A DNA stretch of 27,581 nucleotides from NCBI GenBank assembly GCA_013375385.1, contig JABXJY010000008.1:1-27581 (forward strand), given 5' to 3'. The notes below the pieces were generated by a model that made no database searches, was not told the DNA's origin, and worked only from the letters and a program-made list of their open reading frames with translations. This stretch comes from Desulfobacterales bacterium (GTDB taxonomy: Bacteria > Desulfobacterota > DSM-4660 > Desulfatiglandales > B25-G16). Position numbers and translations under genes: made by a program. Shown here in pieces: positions 6,549 through 14,006 of the stretch (position 1 is its first letter; each line of letters opens with the position of its first letter).

Positions 6549-6644
6549 GGAGAGGTACCGAAGTGGTCGTAACGGGGTCGACTCGAAATCGATTTGTCTC
6601 GTTAATAGCGAGGCACGTGGGTTCGAATCCCACCCTCTCCGCCA
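6549..6644 (+). tRNA. tRNA-Ser (CGA)
   Basis: Acceptor GGAGAGG/CCTCTCC, a long variable arm (TTTGTCTCGTTAATAGCGAG), a T arm GTGGGTTCGAATCCCAC, and an encoded CCA at 6642-6644. The anticodon loop CTCGAAA gives anticodon CGA, reading UCG. It directly follows tadA. Confidence 0.97.
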
Positions 6645-6800
6645 GGAAATGAACCTTTCGTTAAATTTCACAATGAGCTTGCGACTGTAAGCTTTTGGGA
6701 CGGTCACACATTGTACCGACTATTTCCCACTACAAGATGAAAAAACAATGTTATATGTCAAAAGCCAAGACCCAGCTGTATTCCGATCAAGCGGAATTAT

Positions 6801-6894
<94 letters not shown>

Positions 6895-7019
6895 CACATA
6901 CTTTAACTGTCTTCATAAGCTTAGATTCTAAGATTCATGTTAAGTTTTCGTTACCTTCTCAGGAACGTAGTTCCCTGGGTTCATAATCGATAATGGACAA
7001 CAAACACTAGTATTTCATC

Positions 7020-8594
7020 ATGTCTTACGAAGTTTTTGCCAGAAAATGGAGACCTCAACTATTTGAAGAGGTTATTGCGCAAGAGCATATAACACAGACA
7101 CTTAAGAATGCCTTACTATCTGATCGATCAGCTCATGCCTATCTATTCAGCGGCGCAAGGGGAGTAGGTAAGACATCGGTTGCCCGCATCCTTGCCAAGG
7201 CCCTCAATTGTCGAAAAGGTCATGGGGGGAATCCCTGCAATAAATGTACTTCATGTATCGAGATAACTAATGGTTCATCCGTGGATGTCCAGGAGATTGA
7301 TGGAGCATCAAACAGGGGAATTGATGAAATAAGAAATCTTCGAGAAAACATCAGGTACCTTCCTTCTAATGGCATATATAGAATATACATCATTGATGAG
7401 GTTCACATGCTCACCCTCCCTGCATTTAACGCATTGCTAAAAACCCTGGAAGAACCCCCAGAACATGTCAAATTTATCTTCGCGACAACAGAACCCCATA
7501 AGGTACCTGTAACCATACTGTCCCGATGTCAAAGATTCGATTTCAAACGGATACCCTTATTAAGAATCGAAGAACAGATTAAGAGGATAGCAAATGAAGA
7601 AGGGATAAAGATAAGCGATACTGGTATTTCCATCATTGCGAGGGAGGCCGGAGGAAGTCTACGGGATGCAGAAAGTCTTCTCGATCAGGTTGTCTCTTTT
7701 ACTGGCTCAAATGTGGAGGATGACCAGATAACTGCTGTTCTGGGAATAATAGATCGAGATCTTGTCTACAAGATATCGCAGGCTATTATTGATGGGGACA
7801 GCAGATTATGCCTTGAGGTAATCGATGAGATATACAATTATGGTTACGATATCAAGGACTTCTACCGAGAAGTAATGAATCGGTTTCGAAACCTAATCGT
7901 TTCTCTCATCTACCAAGAATCTTCTCACCTTATGGATTTACCTGATAATGAGCTAAAAGATGCACGAAAGCAGGCAAAACAGGCAGGTATGGAAAGGCTC
8001 CTCCAATCGCTCAACTTCCTTATTAATAGGGAAGTAGATCTTCGCTATACAAATAATCCTAGAATAGCACTGGAAGCAATTATAATTAAGCTTTCAGGAT
8101 TGAGAGAATACCTTTCATTTGATGAGTTAATCAAAAAGATTGAGGATGTAGAAAAACGACTCAATAGATCCATCTCAACAGAGCATACTAACAATCTGGA
8201 AGGGGCTTTCACAAGAAAAAAATATCCGACTGAAAGAATCCTTCCAGATGATGGAAATAAAAGGAAATGGAGTGAGTTTTTGCGCTATCTAGCTACCAAG
8301 AATAGGGCGATGGCCAATCTGCTAAAGAGGTGGAAATCTTTTACCATTACTGCAAACAGGCTAGAGTTACCCTATGGAGAAGGATCATTTACGGGAAGCT
8401 ATTTTGATGACCCACAGCACTATGAGCAGTTGGTTGCCTATGCTCAAGATTTCTTTCAATCAAATTTTGAAGTCTCATTCAAGAAGCAAAATGACTCCAA
8501 AGATTCAAAGGAAAACTCAGGGGAAGGTAGACTGCCTAACCCGGTAAAGGATATAATCGATATATTTGAAGGCAAGCTAGTCAGCCGAGATTGA
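7020..8594 (+). CDS. dnaX: DNA polymerase III subunit gamma/tau
   Basis: Clamp-loader ATPase of the replicative polymerase. The 524-aa protein has the AAA+ fold with Walker A GARGVGKTS (45-53), a zinc module (C64, C73, C76, C79), Walker B IIDEVHML (124-131), the sensor motif SRCQRF and the domain III collar. The C-terminal region beyond about residue 375 is charged and variable, as in tau. At 8216-8222 an in-frame A AAA AAA heptamer, with GGAAGGGG (8198-8205) 10 nt upstream, could shift ribosomes by -1 to give a 404-aa gamma form ending at TGA 8231-8233. No clear Shine-Dalgarno precedes ATG 7020. A small hairpin (CAGGAAC-GTA-GTTCCCTG, 6960-6977) lies in the leader. Unlike many genomes, ybaB and recR do not follow; lysA does. 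Confidence 0.95.
   Translation: MSYEVFARKWRPQLFEEVIAQEHITQTLKNALLSDRSAHAYLFSGARGVGKTSVARILAKALNCRKGHGGNPCNKCTSCIEITNGSSVDVQEIDGASNRGIDEIRNLRENIRYLPSNGIYRIYIIDEVHMLTLPAFNALLKTLEEPPEHVKFIFATTEPHKVPVTILSRCQRFDFKRIPLLRIEEQIKRIANEEGIKISDTGISIIAREAGGSLRDAESLLDQVVSFTGSNVEDDQITAVLGIIDRDLVYKISQAIIDGDSRLCLEVIDEIYNYGYDIKDFYREVMNRFRNLIVSLIYQESSHLMDLPDNELKDARKQAKQAGMERLLQSLNFLINREVDLRYTNNPRIALEAIIIKLSGLREYLSFDELIKKIEDVEKRLNRSISTEHTNNLEGAFTRKKYPTERILPDDGNKRKWSEFLRYLATKNRAMANLLKRWKSFTITANRLELPYGEGSFTGSYFDDPQHYEQLVAYAQDFFQSNFEVSFKKQNDSKDSKENSGEGRLPNPVKDIIDIFEGKLVSRD
8198..8256 (+). promoter_or_regulatory. Candidate programmed -1 frameshift signal in dnaX
   Basis: The slippery heptamer A AAA AAA (8216-8222) sits in the correct X XXY YYZ phase (codons AGA AAA AAA). 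An SD-like GGAAGGGG ends 10 nt before it, the spacing known for E. coli dnaX. After a -1 shift the frame reads ATA TCC GAC TGA, ending at 8233. A weak hairpin, TTCCA (8242-8246) with TGGAA (8252-8256), follows, further downstream than is ideal. Transcriptional slippage on the A7 run is an alternative route. Confidence 0.6.
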
Positions 8595-8676
8595 CACGTA
8601 AAAAACTTCGAAGTGAGCTAAAGCTAAGATGATTTCCTTTTCTACCTTGAGGCACTTACAACTATAGGCACTTTAG

Positions 8677-9933
8677 ATGCATTACTTTGTATACAAGAAT
8701 GATCATCTATATTGTGAGGATGTGTCTGTATCATACGTTGCTGAGCAGATTGGAACACCCTTCTATCTTTACTCCTATTCCACAATAAAAAGGCATTTCC
8801 GGGTCTTTGAAGATGCCTTTAATGGATTGGACCACCTAACCTGTTTTTCTGTGAAATCCAACTCTAACCTAGCCATCCTAAGGCTTTTGGCTTCAGAAGG
8901 TGGAGGAGCTGATATAGTCTCAGGAGGAGAGCTCTTTCGGGCTATAAAAGCGGGGATTGCACCTGACAAAATTGTCTACTCTGGCGTTGGAAAGACACCA
9001 GAGGATATGGAACTAGCGCTTAAATCAGGTATTTTTATGTTCAATGTTGAGTCAAACCAGGAACTACAAACCTTAGATAAAATTGCTAAAGATATCGGCT
9101 GCAAGGCACCGATAGCCATACGCATAAATCCTGATGTCGAATCTAAAACGCACCCCTATGTTGTTACCGGGGCCAGTGAAAACAAGTTTGGCATACAAAT
9201 AGAGGACTCCCTCAGTGCCTATGCATTGGCCAAACGCCTGAAACATATCGATGTGAAAGGTATATCCTGCCATATCGGTAGTCAACTTACAGAGATTGAT
9301 CCCTTTGTGGAGGCCTTACAGAAATTAAAAGAACTCTTAGAAGCATTGAAAAAGATGGGGCTTGATATCAAGTTCCTTAACCTTGGAGGCGGTCTTGGCA
9401 TAACCTACAATGATGAAAAACCACCTCATCCTTTAGAATACGCCGGGGCGCTCAGGGAGACGATGGGAGACAACAACGTTACCCTTATCCTCGAACCTGG
9501 CAGGGTTATCACTGGTAATGCTGGTATCCTGGTCACAAGGGTCCTTTACACCAAATCGACAAAAAATAAGAGGTTTGTTATTGTGGATGCAGGTATGAAT
9601 GATTTAATAAGACCTGCCCTCTATAATTCCTTTCATGCGGTGCAGCCAGTAGAAATGACGCATTCGGAAATGTTGGCAGCCGATCTAGTAGGACCCGTTT
9701 GTGAAACCGGAGACTTCCTGGCGAAAGATAGGGAAATGCCAGCATTTAAACCAGGGGATCTAGTGGCTGTAATGAGTGCAGGGGCCTACAGCTTTTCTAT
9801 GGCCTCAAACTACAATTCTCGTCCCAGGCCGGCAGAGGTGATGGTTAAAGGAAATCTCTTATCTGTCATTAGATCAAGAGAGGCATACGAAGACCTAATC
9901 AGCGGAGAGACAATTCCCGAATTTCTTGAATGA
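8677..9933 (+). CDS. lysA: Diaminopimelate decarboxylase
   Basis: PLP enzyme that decarboxylates meso-diaminopimelate to L-lysine, the last step of the pathway. The 418-aa protein is full length. The Schiff-base lysine is K60 in CFSVKSNSNL; further motifs are ADIVSGGEL, NPDVESKTHPYVVTG, KFGI, CHIGSQLTE (about residue 200), NLGGGLGITY, the PLP-phosphate motif LEPGRVITGNAG, and GPVCETGD with the active-site Cys contributed across the dimer. The ATG at 8677 matches the family N-terminus; the ribosome site is weak. dapL follows after a 117-bp gap, so two enzymes of the diaminopimelate branch are neighbours. Confidence 0.96.
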   Translation: MHYFVYKNDHLYCEDVSVSYVAEQIGTPFYLYSYSTIKRHFRVFEDAFNGLDHLTCFSVKSNSNLAILRLLASEGGGADIVSGGELFRAIKAGIAPDKIVYSGVGKTPEDMELALKSGIFMFNVESNQELQTLDKIAKDIGCKAPIAIRINPDVESKTHPYVVTGASENKFGIQIEDSLSAYALAKRLKHIDVKGISCHIGSQLTEIDPFVEALQKLKELLEALKKMGLDIKFLNLGGGLGITYNDEKPPHPLEYAGALRETMGDNNVTLILEPGRVITGNAGILVTRVLYTKSTKNKRFVIVDAGMNDLIRPALYNSFHAVQPVEMTHSEMLAADLVGPVCETGDFLAKDREMPAFKPGDLVAVMSAGAYSFSMASNYNSRPRPAEVMVKGNLLSVIRSREAYEDLISGETIPEFLE

Positions 9934-10050
9934 AATAGTGGCTGAGATCAGAGCTAAATCCAGAGGCTTGTTGTTAGCCAGAAAAGGTTTGGATCTAATT
10001 CATATGCCTCTATGATACGCAAGATATATCAGCATTGAAGGAGAGCAAAA

Positions 10051-11214
10051 ATTCTTGAACTAGCTGAAAGACTTAAGAAACTACCTCCGTACCTATTCAA
10101 GGAGATCGATCAAAAAAAGAAAGAGATAGAGGCAAAGGGGGTAGATGTCATTAACCTTGGTGTGGGTGACCCTGACCTCCCTACCCCCCCTAAAATTATC
10201 CAGGCAATGATACAGGCCGTCCAGGATCCGGAAAACCATCATTACCCATCTTATTCAGGGATGGAGGGTTTCAAGGCCGCCATAGCGGAATGGTACAAAG
10301 AGAGATTCTCAGTCAGACTTGATCCAGAAACCGAGGTAATCTCCTTGATAGGCGCAAAGGAGGGAATAGCTCATATTCCCCTAGCATTTATAAACCCAGA
10401 CGACCTTGCCCTCATCCCTACCCCTGCTTATCCAGTGTATAATGTCGGTACCCTTTTTGCAGGTGGAAAACCCTATTTTTTGCCCCTGTTGAAAGAGAAT
10501 GATTTCTTACCAGATCTCGCTTCTATCCCGGATGAGGTCGCCAAGAAGGCCAAAATGATATGGCTGAATTATCCTAACAATCCTACAACAGCCGTGGCTG
10601 ATAGGGATTTTTTTGAATCGGTGGTCGAGTTTGCACACAAGTACAATGTAATGGTATGCCACGATCTTACCTATAGTGAAATAGCCTTCGATGAATACAA
10701 ACCCATGAGCCTCCTTGAAATTGAAGGAGCCAGAGATATTTGTATAGAATTTCATTCCTTATCAAAGTCATTCAACATGACTGGATGGCGGATCGGCCTT
10801 GCCGTGGGAAACAAGGAGGCTATCAGTGGGTTGAGTTCGATCAAGAGTAATGTTGACTCCGGTCTTTTCCAGGCCATTCAAGTAGCTGGCATAGAGGCCC
10901 TCACGGCAAGCAGGGAGAGCATCTTGGAGATAAAAAAGATCTATGCCCGGAGGAGAGATACTATGGTCGAGGGACTGAGGGATTCCAGTTTTAAGGTAGA
11001 TCCTCCGAAGGCCACATTTTATCTTTGGGTCCCGGTCCCTCATCCCTACAAATCTATAGATCTGGCAACAAGGCTTTTAACCGAGGCAGGTGTTGTAGTA
11101 ACGCCAGGCAACGGATTTGGCTCTCCTGGCGAGGGTTACATAAGGTTGGCGTTGACCCAGGATGAGAGCCGCCTGTCAGAGGCCATAGAGAGGATAAAGA
11201 GTATCAAGCTATAA
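10051..11214 (+). CDS. dapL: LL-diaminopimelate aminotransferase, ATT start
   Basis: PLP aminotransferase making LL-diaminopimelate directly from tetrahydrodipicolinate, so no succinylase or acetylase branch is needed. Frame and homology extend upstream of the first usual start codon (GTG 10162, inside the conserved GVGDPDLPTPP motif): the codons from 10051 read ILELAERLKKLPPYLFKEID, the typical DapL N-terminus. Between the in-frame TGA (10036) and GTG 10162 there is no ATG, GTG or TTG. AAGGAG (10038-10043) lies 7 nt before ATT 10051, so ATT is the likely initiator and gives 387 aa, close to the family length. Other motifs are NYPNNPT, DLTYSEIAFD and the PLP lysine K239 in SLSKSFNMTGWRIG. folK starts 2 nt after the stop. 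Confidence 0.93.
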   Translation: MLELAERLKKLPPYLFKEIDQKKKEIEAKGVDVINLGVGDPDLPTPPKIIQAMIQAVQDPENHHYPSYSGMEGFKAAIAEWYKERFSVRLDPETEVISLIGAKEGIAHIPLAFINPDDLALIPTPAYPVYNVGTLFAGGKPYFLPLLKENDFLPDLASIPDEVAKKAKMIWLNYPNNPTTAVADRDFFESVVEFAHKYNVMVCHDLTYSEIAFDEYKPMSLLEIEGARDICIEFHSLSKSFNMTGWRIGLAVGNKEAISGLSSIKSNVDSGLFQAIQVAGIEALTASRESILEIKKIYARRRDTMVEGLRDSSFKVDPPKATFYLWVPVPHPYKSIDLATRLLTEAGVVVTPGNGFGSPGEGYIRLALTQDESRLSEAIERIKSIKL

Positions 11215-11216
11215 TC

Positions 11217-11711
11217 GTGCAAAGCACCAGAACATATATAGGGATAGGATCAAACTTGGGGGATAAGCTTCTTAACTGTAGGCTCTCTATAGACAAAATA
11301 AATCAATTACCGGGATGTCATGTGACTGCCTGTTCAGCACTGTTCAAAACAGAGCCAGAGGGTGTTACTGGACAAGATTGGTATACTAATTGTGTCGCTC
11401 AGGTAATAACGACTCAACACCCATGTCAACTATTAGAGGATCTCATGGGCATAGAATCCGATATGGGCAGAATAAGGAAGAAACGCTGGGAGGCCAGAAT
11501 AATTGACCTCGACATACTTCTGTTTGGTCAGGAGATACTAGAATATGATAATCTGGTGATCCCTCATCCCTTACTCCACAAAAGGCGGTTTGTATTAGAG
11601 CCTCTGGCTCAATTGGCACCTGATCTTGTGCATCCTGTTCTTAAAGTAACTATAGGCCAACTCCTGAATAGATTGCCAGATGGGTCTTCTGTTGAGCTTT
11701 TGCATGACTGA
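11217..11711 (+). CDS. folK: 6-hydroxymethyl-7,8-dihydropterin pyrophosphokinase
   Basis: Transfers pyrophosphate from ATP to 6-hydroxymethyl-dihydropterin in folate synthesis. The 164-aa protein is a full HPPK: N-terminal YIGIGSNLGDKLLN, FKTEPEG, the pterin and metal region RIRKKRWEARIIDLDILLFG with the two catalytic aspartates of DLD, then IPHPLLHKRRFVLEPLAQLAPD. The GTG start at 11217 lies 2 nt past the dapL stop, implying translational coupling. No other folate gene is in the window. Confidence 0.95.
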   Translation: MQSTRTYIGIGSNLGDKLLNCRLSIDKINQLPGCHVTACSALFKTEPEGVTGQDWYTNCVAQVITTQHPCQLLEDLMGIESDMGRIRKKRWEARIIDLDILLFGQEILEYDNLVIPHPLLHKRRFVLEPLAQLAPDLVHPVLKVTIGQLLNRLPDGSSVELLHD

Positions 11712-11745
11712 GTACTAAGAAACAAAGTAGTAGTCTAGGGAGTGC

Positions 11746-11820
11746 GGGTGTCTTTTTTGAGGCAATTCGCCCTGTTGAATGTAGTAGCCCAAGTGCCTCA
11801 GAAAAGAGACATCCTCACCC
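11746..11820 (+). other. Long imperfect hairpin in the talC leader
   Basis: TGAGGCA (11758-11764) pairs with TGCCTCA (11794-11800). The stem continues through T11753-T11757 against G11801-A11805 and, after a 2-nt bulge, TGTC (11749-11752) against GACA (11808-11811); GGGTG and CACCC close the base. The loop is 29 nt. It sits between the folK stop and the strong ribosome site of the transaldolase gene, so it may be a terminator-like or regulatory leader structure, or a remnant of a repeat. Confidence 0.5.
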
Positions 11821-11870
11821 ATGGAGACAGGTTATGAGAAGATATCTACTTTGGTCTTGAAGGAGGAAAC

Positions 11871-12512
11871 ATGAGATTTTTTATCGACACGGCAAACCTT
11901 GAAGAGATAAGAAAGGCCAATGAACTCGGCCTATTAGATGGTGTAACTACCAACCCGACACTGGTAGCAAAGGAGGGAAGGAATTTTGACGAGTTAATTA
12001 CAGAAATATGCAGAATAGTGGATGGTCCGGTCAGTGCAGAGGTTATAAATCTTGAAGCAGAGGGTATGGTTAAGGAGGCAAGGCAACTGGCAAGGCTTGC
12101 CGATAATATAGTGGTTAAAATCCCTATGATTACTGAAGGGATCAAGGCTGCCAAGATACTTTCAAAGGAAAATATCAATATTAATGTAACATTGGTATTT
12201 TCCCCCCTACAGGCGCTGATAGCAGCCAAAGCAGGTGCCACCTTTGTCAGCCCGTTTATCGGCAGACTGGATGATATCAGTAGCGTTGGTATAGGGATAG
12301 TGGAGGATATAGTAACCATATATGAGAATTATGGATTTGAAACAGAGGTAATTGTAGCAAGCATCCGTAACCCTGTCCACGTGTTGGATGCGGCCTTGAT
12401 TGGTGCCCATATTGCAACGATTCCCTTTAAGGTACTCACCCAGTTAACCGAACATCCTCTCACAAAGATTGGATTGGATAGATTTCTGGCGGATTGGAAG
12501 AAGATGAGGTAG
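11871..12512 (+). CDS. TalC-type transaldolase / fructose-6-phosphate aldolase
   Basis: A 213-aa small transaldolase (TalC/MipB/FSA subfamily), a TIM-barrel enzyme forming a Schiff base with its sugar substrate. Visible motifs are FIDTANLEEI, DGVTTNPTLVAKEG, SAEVINLEAEGM, the catalytic lysine K83 in VVKIPM, NVTLVFSPLQALIAAKAGATFVSPFIGRLDD, and ASIRNPVHVLDAALIGAHIATIPFKV. The length is that of the short subfamily, not the TalB type of about 316 aa. Sequence alone does not separate transaldolase from fructose-6-phosphate aldolase activity. The ATG at 11871 has a near-perfect GAAGGAGGAAAC ribosome site. The lytic transglycosylase gene begins 4 nt after the stop. Confidence 0.93.
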   Translation: MRFFIDTANLEEIRKANELGLLDGVTTNPTLVAKEGRNFDELITEICRIVDGPVSAEVINLEAEGMVKEARQLARLADNIVVKIPMITEGIKAAKILSKENININVTLVFSPLQALIAAKAGATFVSPFIGRLDDISSVGIGIVEDIVTIYENYGFETEVIVASIRNPVHVLDAALIGAHIATIPFKVLTQLTEHPLTKIGLDRFLADWKKMR

Positions 12513-12516
12513 AGAA

Positions 12517-13104
12517 ATGTCTCTCTCCAGATTGATCTTGTCTGTTACCATCATCGTAGTGCCTGCCCTCCTTTTTTCTTTCAGATATGCACAGGCTGAT
12601 ATATATCGATTCAAGGATGAGAATGGGGTTTGGCATTTCACCAACGTTCGATCAGACCCGCGGTATCGCCTCTATATAAGGGAGGGTGGATTGAAAGCAA
12701 AACAGTACATAATGAGCTACGATGCAATAATTCGTAAGGCCGCAGAGCAATTTGGTGTAGAGGCCCACCTGATAAAGGCGGTTATAATGGCGGAGTCGGC
12801 TTTTGACCCCAATGCGATCTCCAGAAGTGGAGCTCAAGGTCTGATGCAGTTGATGCCAACTACTGCAGATGATATGAGGGTACGTGACCCCTTTGATCCG
12901 AAAGAAAATATCCTTGGCGGAACACAATACCTCAGTGTACTCCTTAAAAGATTTAAACAGGATAAAAGACTGGCTATAGCTGCCTATAATGCCGGCGCCA
13001 AAATAGTGGCTAACCACAATTCTGTCCCCCCCATACCTCAGACCAAACGGTTCGTTAACAAGGTTATGAAATACTACATGGAATTCAGAAAAAGGGGGAA
13101 TTAA
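12517..13104 (+). CDS. Lytic transglycosylase (SLT) with DUF4124 module
   Basis: A secreted or periplasmic peptidoglycan lyase of 195 aa. Signal peptide residues 1-27 (hydrophobic core LILSVTIIVVPALLFSF, probable cleavage after AQA), then a DUF4124-type segment IYRFKDENGVWHFTN (29-43), then the SLT/goose-lysozyme-like domain: catalytic E93 in KAVIMAESAFDPNAIS, GAQGLMQLMPTTA, DPFDPKENILGGTQYL and LAIAAYNAGAKIV. The start lies 4 nt past the talC stop with a GAGG-like site. It belongs to cell-wall turnover, together with the M23 protein further on. No lipobox is seen. Confidence 0.94.
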   Translation: MSLSRLILSVTIIVVPALLFSFRYAQADIYRFKDENGVWHFTNVRSDPRYRLYIREGGLKAKQYIMSYDAIIRKAAEQFGVEAHLIKAVIMAESAFDPNAISRSGAQGLMQLMPTTADDMRVRDPFDPKENILGGTQYLSVLLKRFKQDKRLAIAAYNAGAKIVANHNSVPPIPQTKRFVNKVMKYYMEFRKRGN

Positions 13105-13149
13105 GTCCTGCCCAGCATAAATCAGGTGCCACCAAAAGGCTTATAATTT

Positions 13150-13165
13150 TCCCGCCATAGCGGGA
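13150..13165. other. Small GC hairpin before pgsA
   Basis: TCCCGC-CATA-GCGGGA forms a 6-bp stem between the transglycosylase stop and the pgsA ribosome site. No T-run follows on either strand, so a pause or RNA-processing structure is as likely as a terminator. Confidence 0.35.
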
Positions 13166-13187
13166 TAGAAATTAGGAAACCTTAATC

Positions 13188-13745
13188 ATGAACAAAAATC
13201 AAGACCAAATAAGCAATCTCCCAAATACTCTCAGTATCATAAGGCTGGTCTTGACTCCCGCAGTGGTTATTTGCCTGTATTTCCCTGAAAGATTGGGGAG
13301 TTTCTTAGCCGCCCTCTTTTTTGGACTGGCTGCTATAACAGATCTCCTAGATGGGTTCTGCGCCCGGAGATACAAAGTGGTTACCTCACTGGGAAAGTTC
13401 CTTGATCCCTTGGCCGACAAATTATTGGTCTCGGCCACCATGATTATGCTTGTGACTCTGGAGAGGGTCCCCGCCTGGATTGTTATTTTGATTATCACAA
13501 GGGAAATGGCAGTAACAGGCTTGAGGGGCATTGCCGTTGTTGAGGGTAAGATTATTGAGGTCAGCTCCATGGGAAAATACAAGACGATATTTCAATCGGT
13601 GGCCCTCATATGTCTCTGTCTGCACTACCGGTACTTAAGGGTCGATTTCCATGCCGTTGGGATGGTCTTTCTTTGGGGGGCTCTAATATTAACTATGTGG
13701 TCCGGATGGTTGTACTTCCGAATGAACAAAAGGATGCTTTTCTGA
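13188..13745 (+). CDS. pgsA: CDP-diacylglycerol--glycerol-3-phosphate 3-phosphatidyltransferase
   Basis: Integral inner-membrane enzyme that makes phosphatidylglycerol-phosphate. The 185-aa protein shows the complete CDP-alcohol phosphotransferase signature: DLLDGFCARRYKVVTSLGKF followed by LDPLADK, i.e. D-G-x2-A-R-x8-G-x3-D-x3-D. The N-terminal NLPNTLSIIRLVLTPAVV is typical of PgsA, and several hydrophobic segments follow (VVICLYF, FLAALFFGLAAITDLL, VPAWIVILIITREMAV, SVALICLCLHYR, GMVFLWGALILTMWS). The ATG at 13188 follows TTAGGAAAC at a normal distance. The tRNA-Gly promoter begins 20 nt past the stop. Confidence 0.95.
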   Translation: MNKNQDQISNLPNTLSIIRLVLTPAVVICLYFPERLGSFLAALFFGLAAITDLLDGFCARRYKVVTSLGKFLDPLADKLLVSATMIMLVTLERVPAWIVILIITREMAVTGLRGIAVVEGKIIEVSSMGKYKTIFQSVALICLCLHYRYLRVDFHAVGMVFLWGALILTMWSGWLYFRMNKRMLF

Positions 13746-13764
13746 AAAACCTTAAGTTTTTTTA

Positions 13765-13793
13765 TTGACAAAGGAGAAGTAATAGGTTAAATA
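13765..13793 (+). promoter_or_regulatory. Promoter of the tRNA-Gly/tRNA-Cys unit
   Basis: TTGACA (13765-13770), an exact 17-nt spacer and TAAATA (13788-13793). The predicted start of transcription lies about 12 nt before tRNA-Gly. It is among the best promoter matches in the window. Confidence 0.8.
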
Positions 13794-13811
13794 GAAAAGG
13801 CTGTGAAAATT

Positions 13812-13887
13812 GCGGGAATAGCTCAGTTGGTAGAGCATCACGTTGCCAACGTGACGGTCGCCGGTTCAAGTCCGGTTTCCCGCTCCA
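13812..13887 (+). tRNA. tRNA-Gly (GCC)
   Basis: Acceptor GCGGGAA/TTCCCGC, D arm AGCTCAGTTGGTAGAGC, anticodon arm CACGTTGCCAACGTG with anticodon GCC, T arm CCGGTTCAAGTCCGG, and CCA encoded at 13885-13887. Confidence 0.97.
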
Positions 13888-13893
13888 TTACAA

Positions 13894-13969
13894 GGCGGCA
13901 TAGCCAAGTGGCTAAGGCAGCGGTCTGCAAAACCGTTTGACACCGGTTCGAGTCCGGTTGCCGCCTCCA
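13894..13969 (+). tRNA. tRNA-Cys (GCA)
   Basis: Acceptor GGCGGCA/TGCCGCC, anticodon arm CGGTCTGCAAAACCG with anticodon GCA, T arm CCGGTTCGAGTCCGG, and CCA encoded at 13967-13969. It lies 6 nt after tRNA-Gly, clearly co-transcribed. The M23 peptidase gene starts 37 nt later. Confidence 0.97.
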
Positions 13970-14006
13970 ATGAACACACACCTTCATAGAGTGCATTTTT
14001 TTGATT

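Noticed and set aside
6462..6707. Minus-strand reading of 81 codons containing RRGWDSNPRASLL
   Set aside because: It is the antisense of tRNA-Ser(CGA); the WDSNPR string is a well-known artefact of translated tRNA genes.
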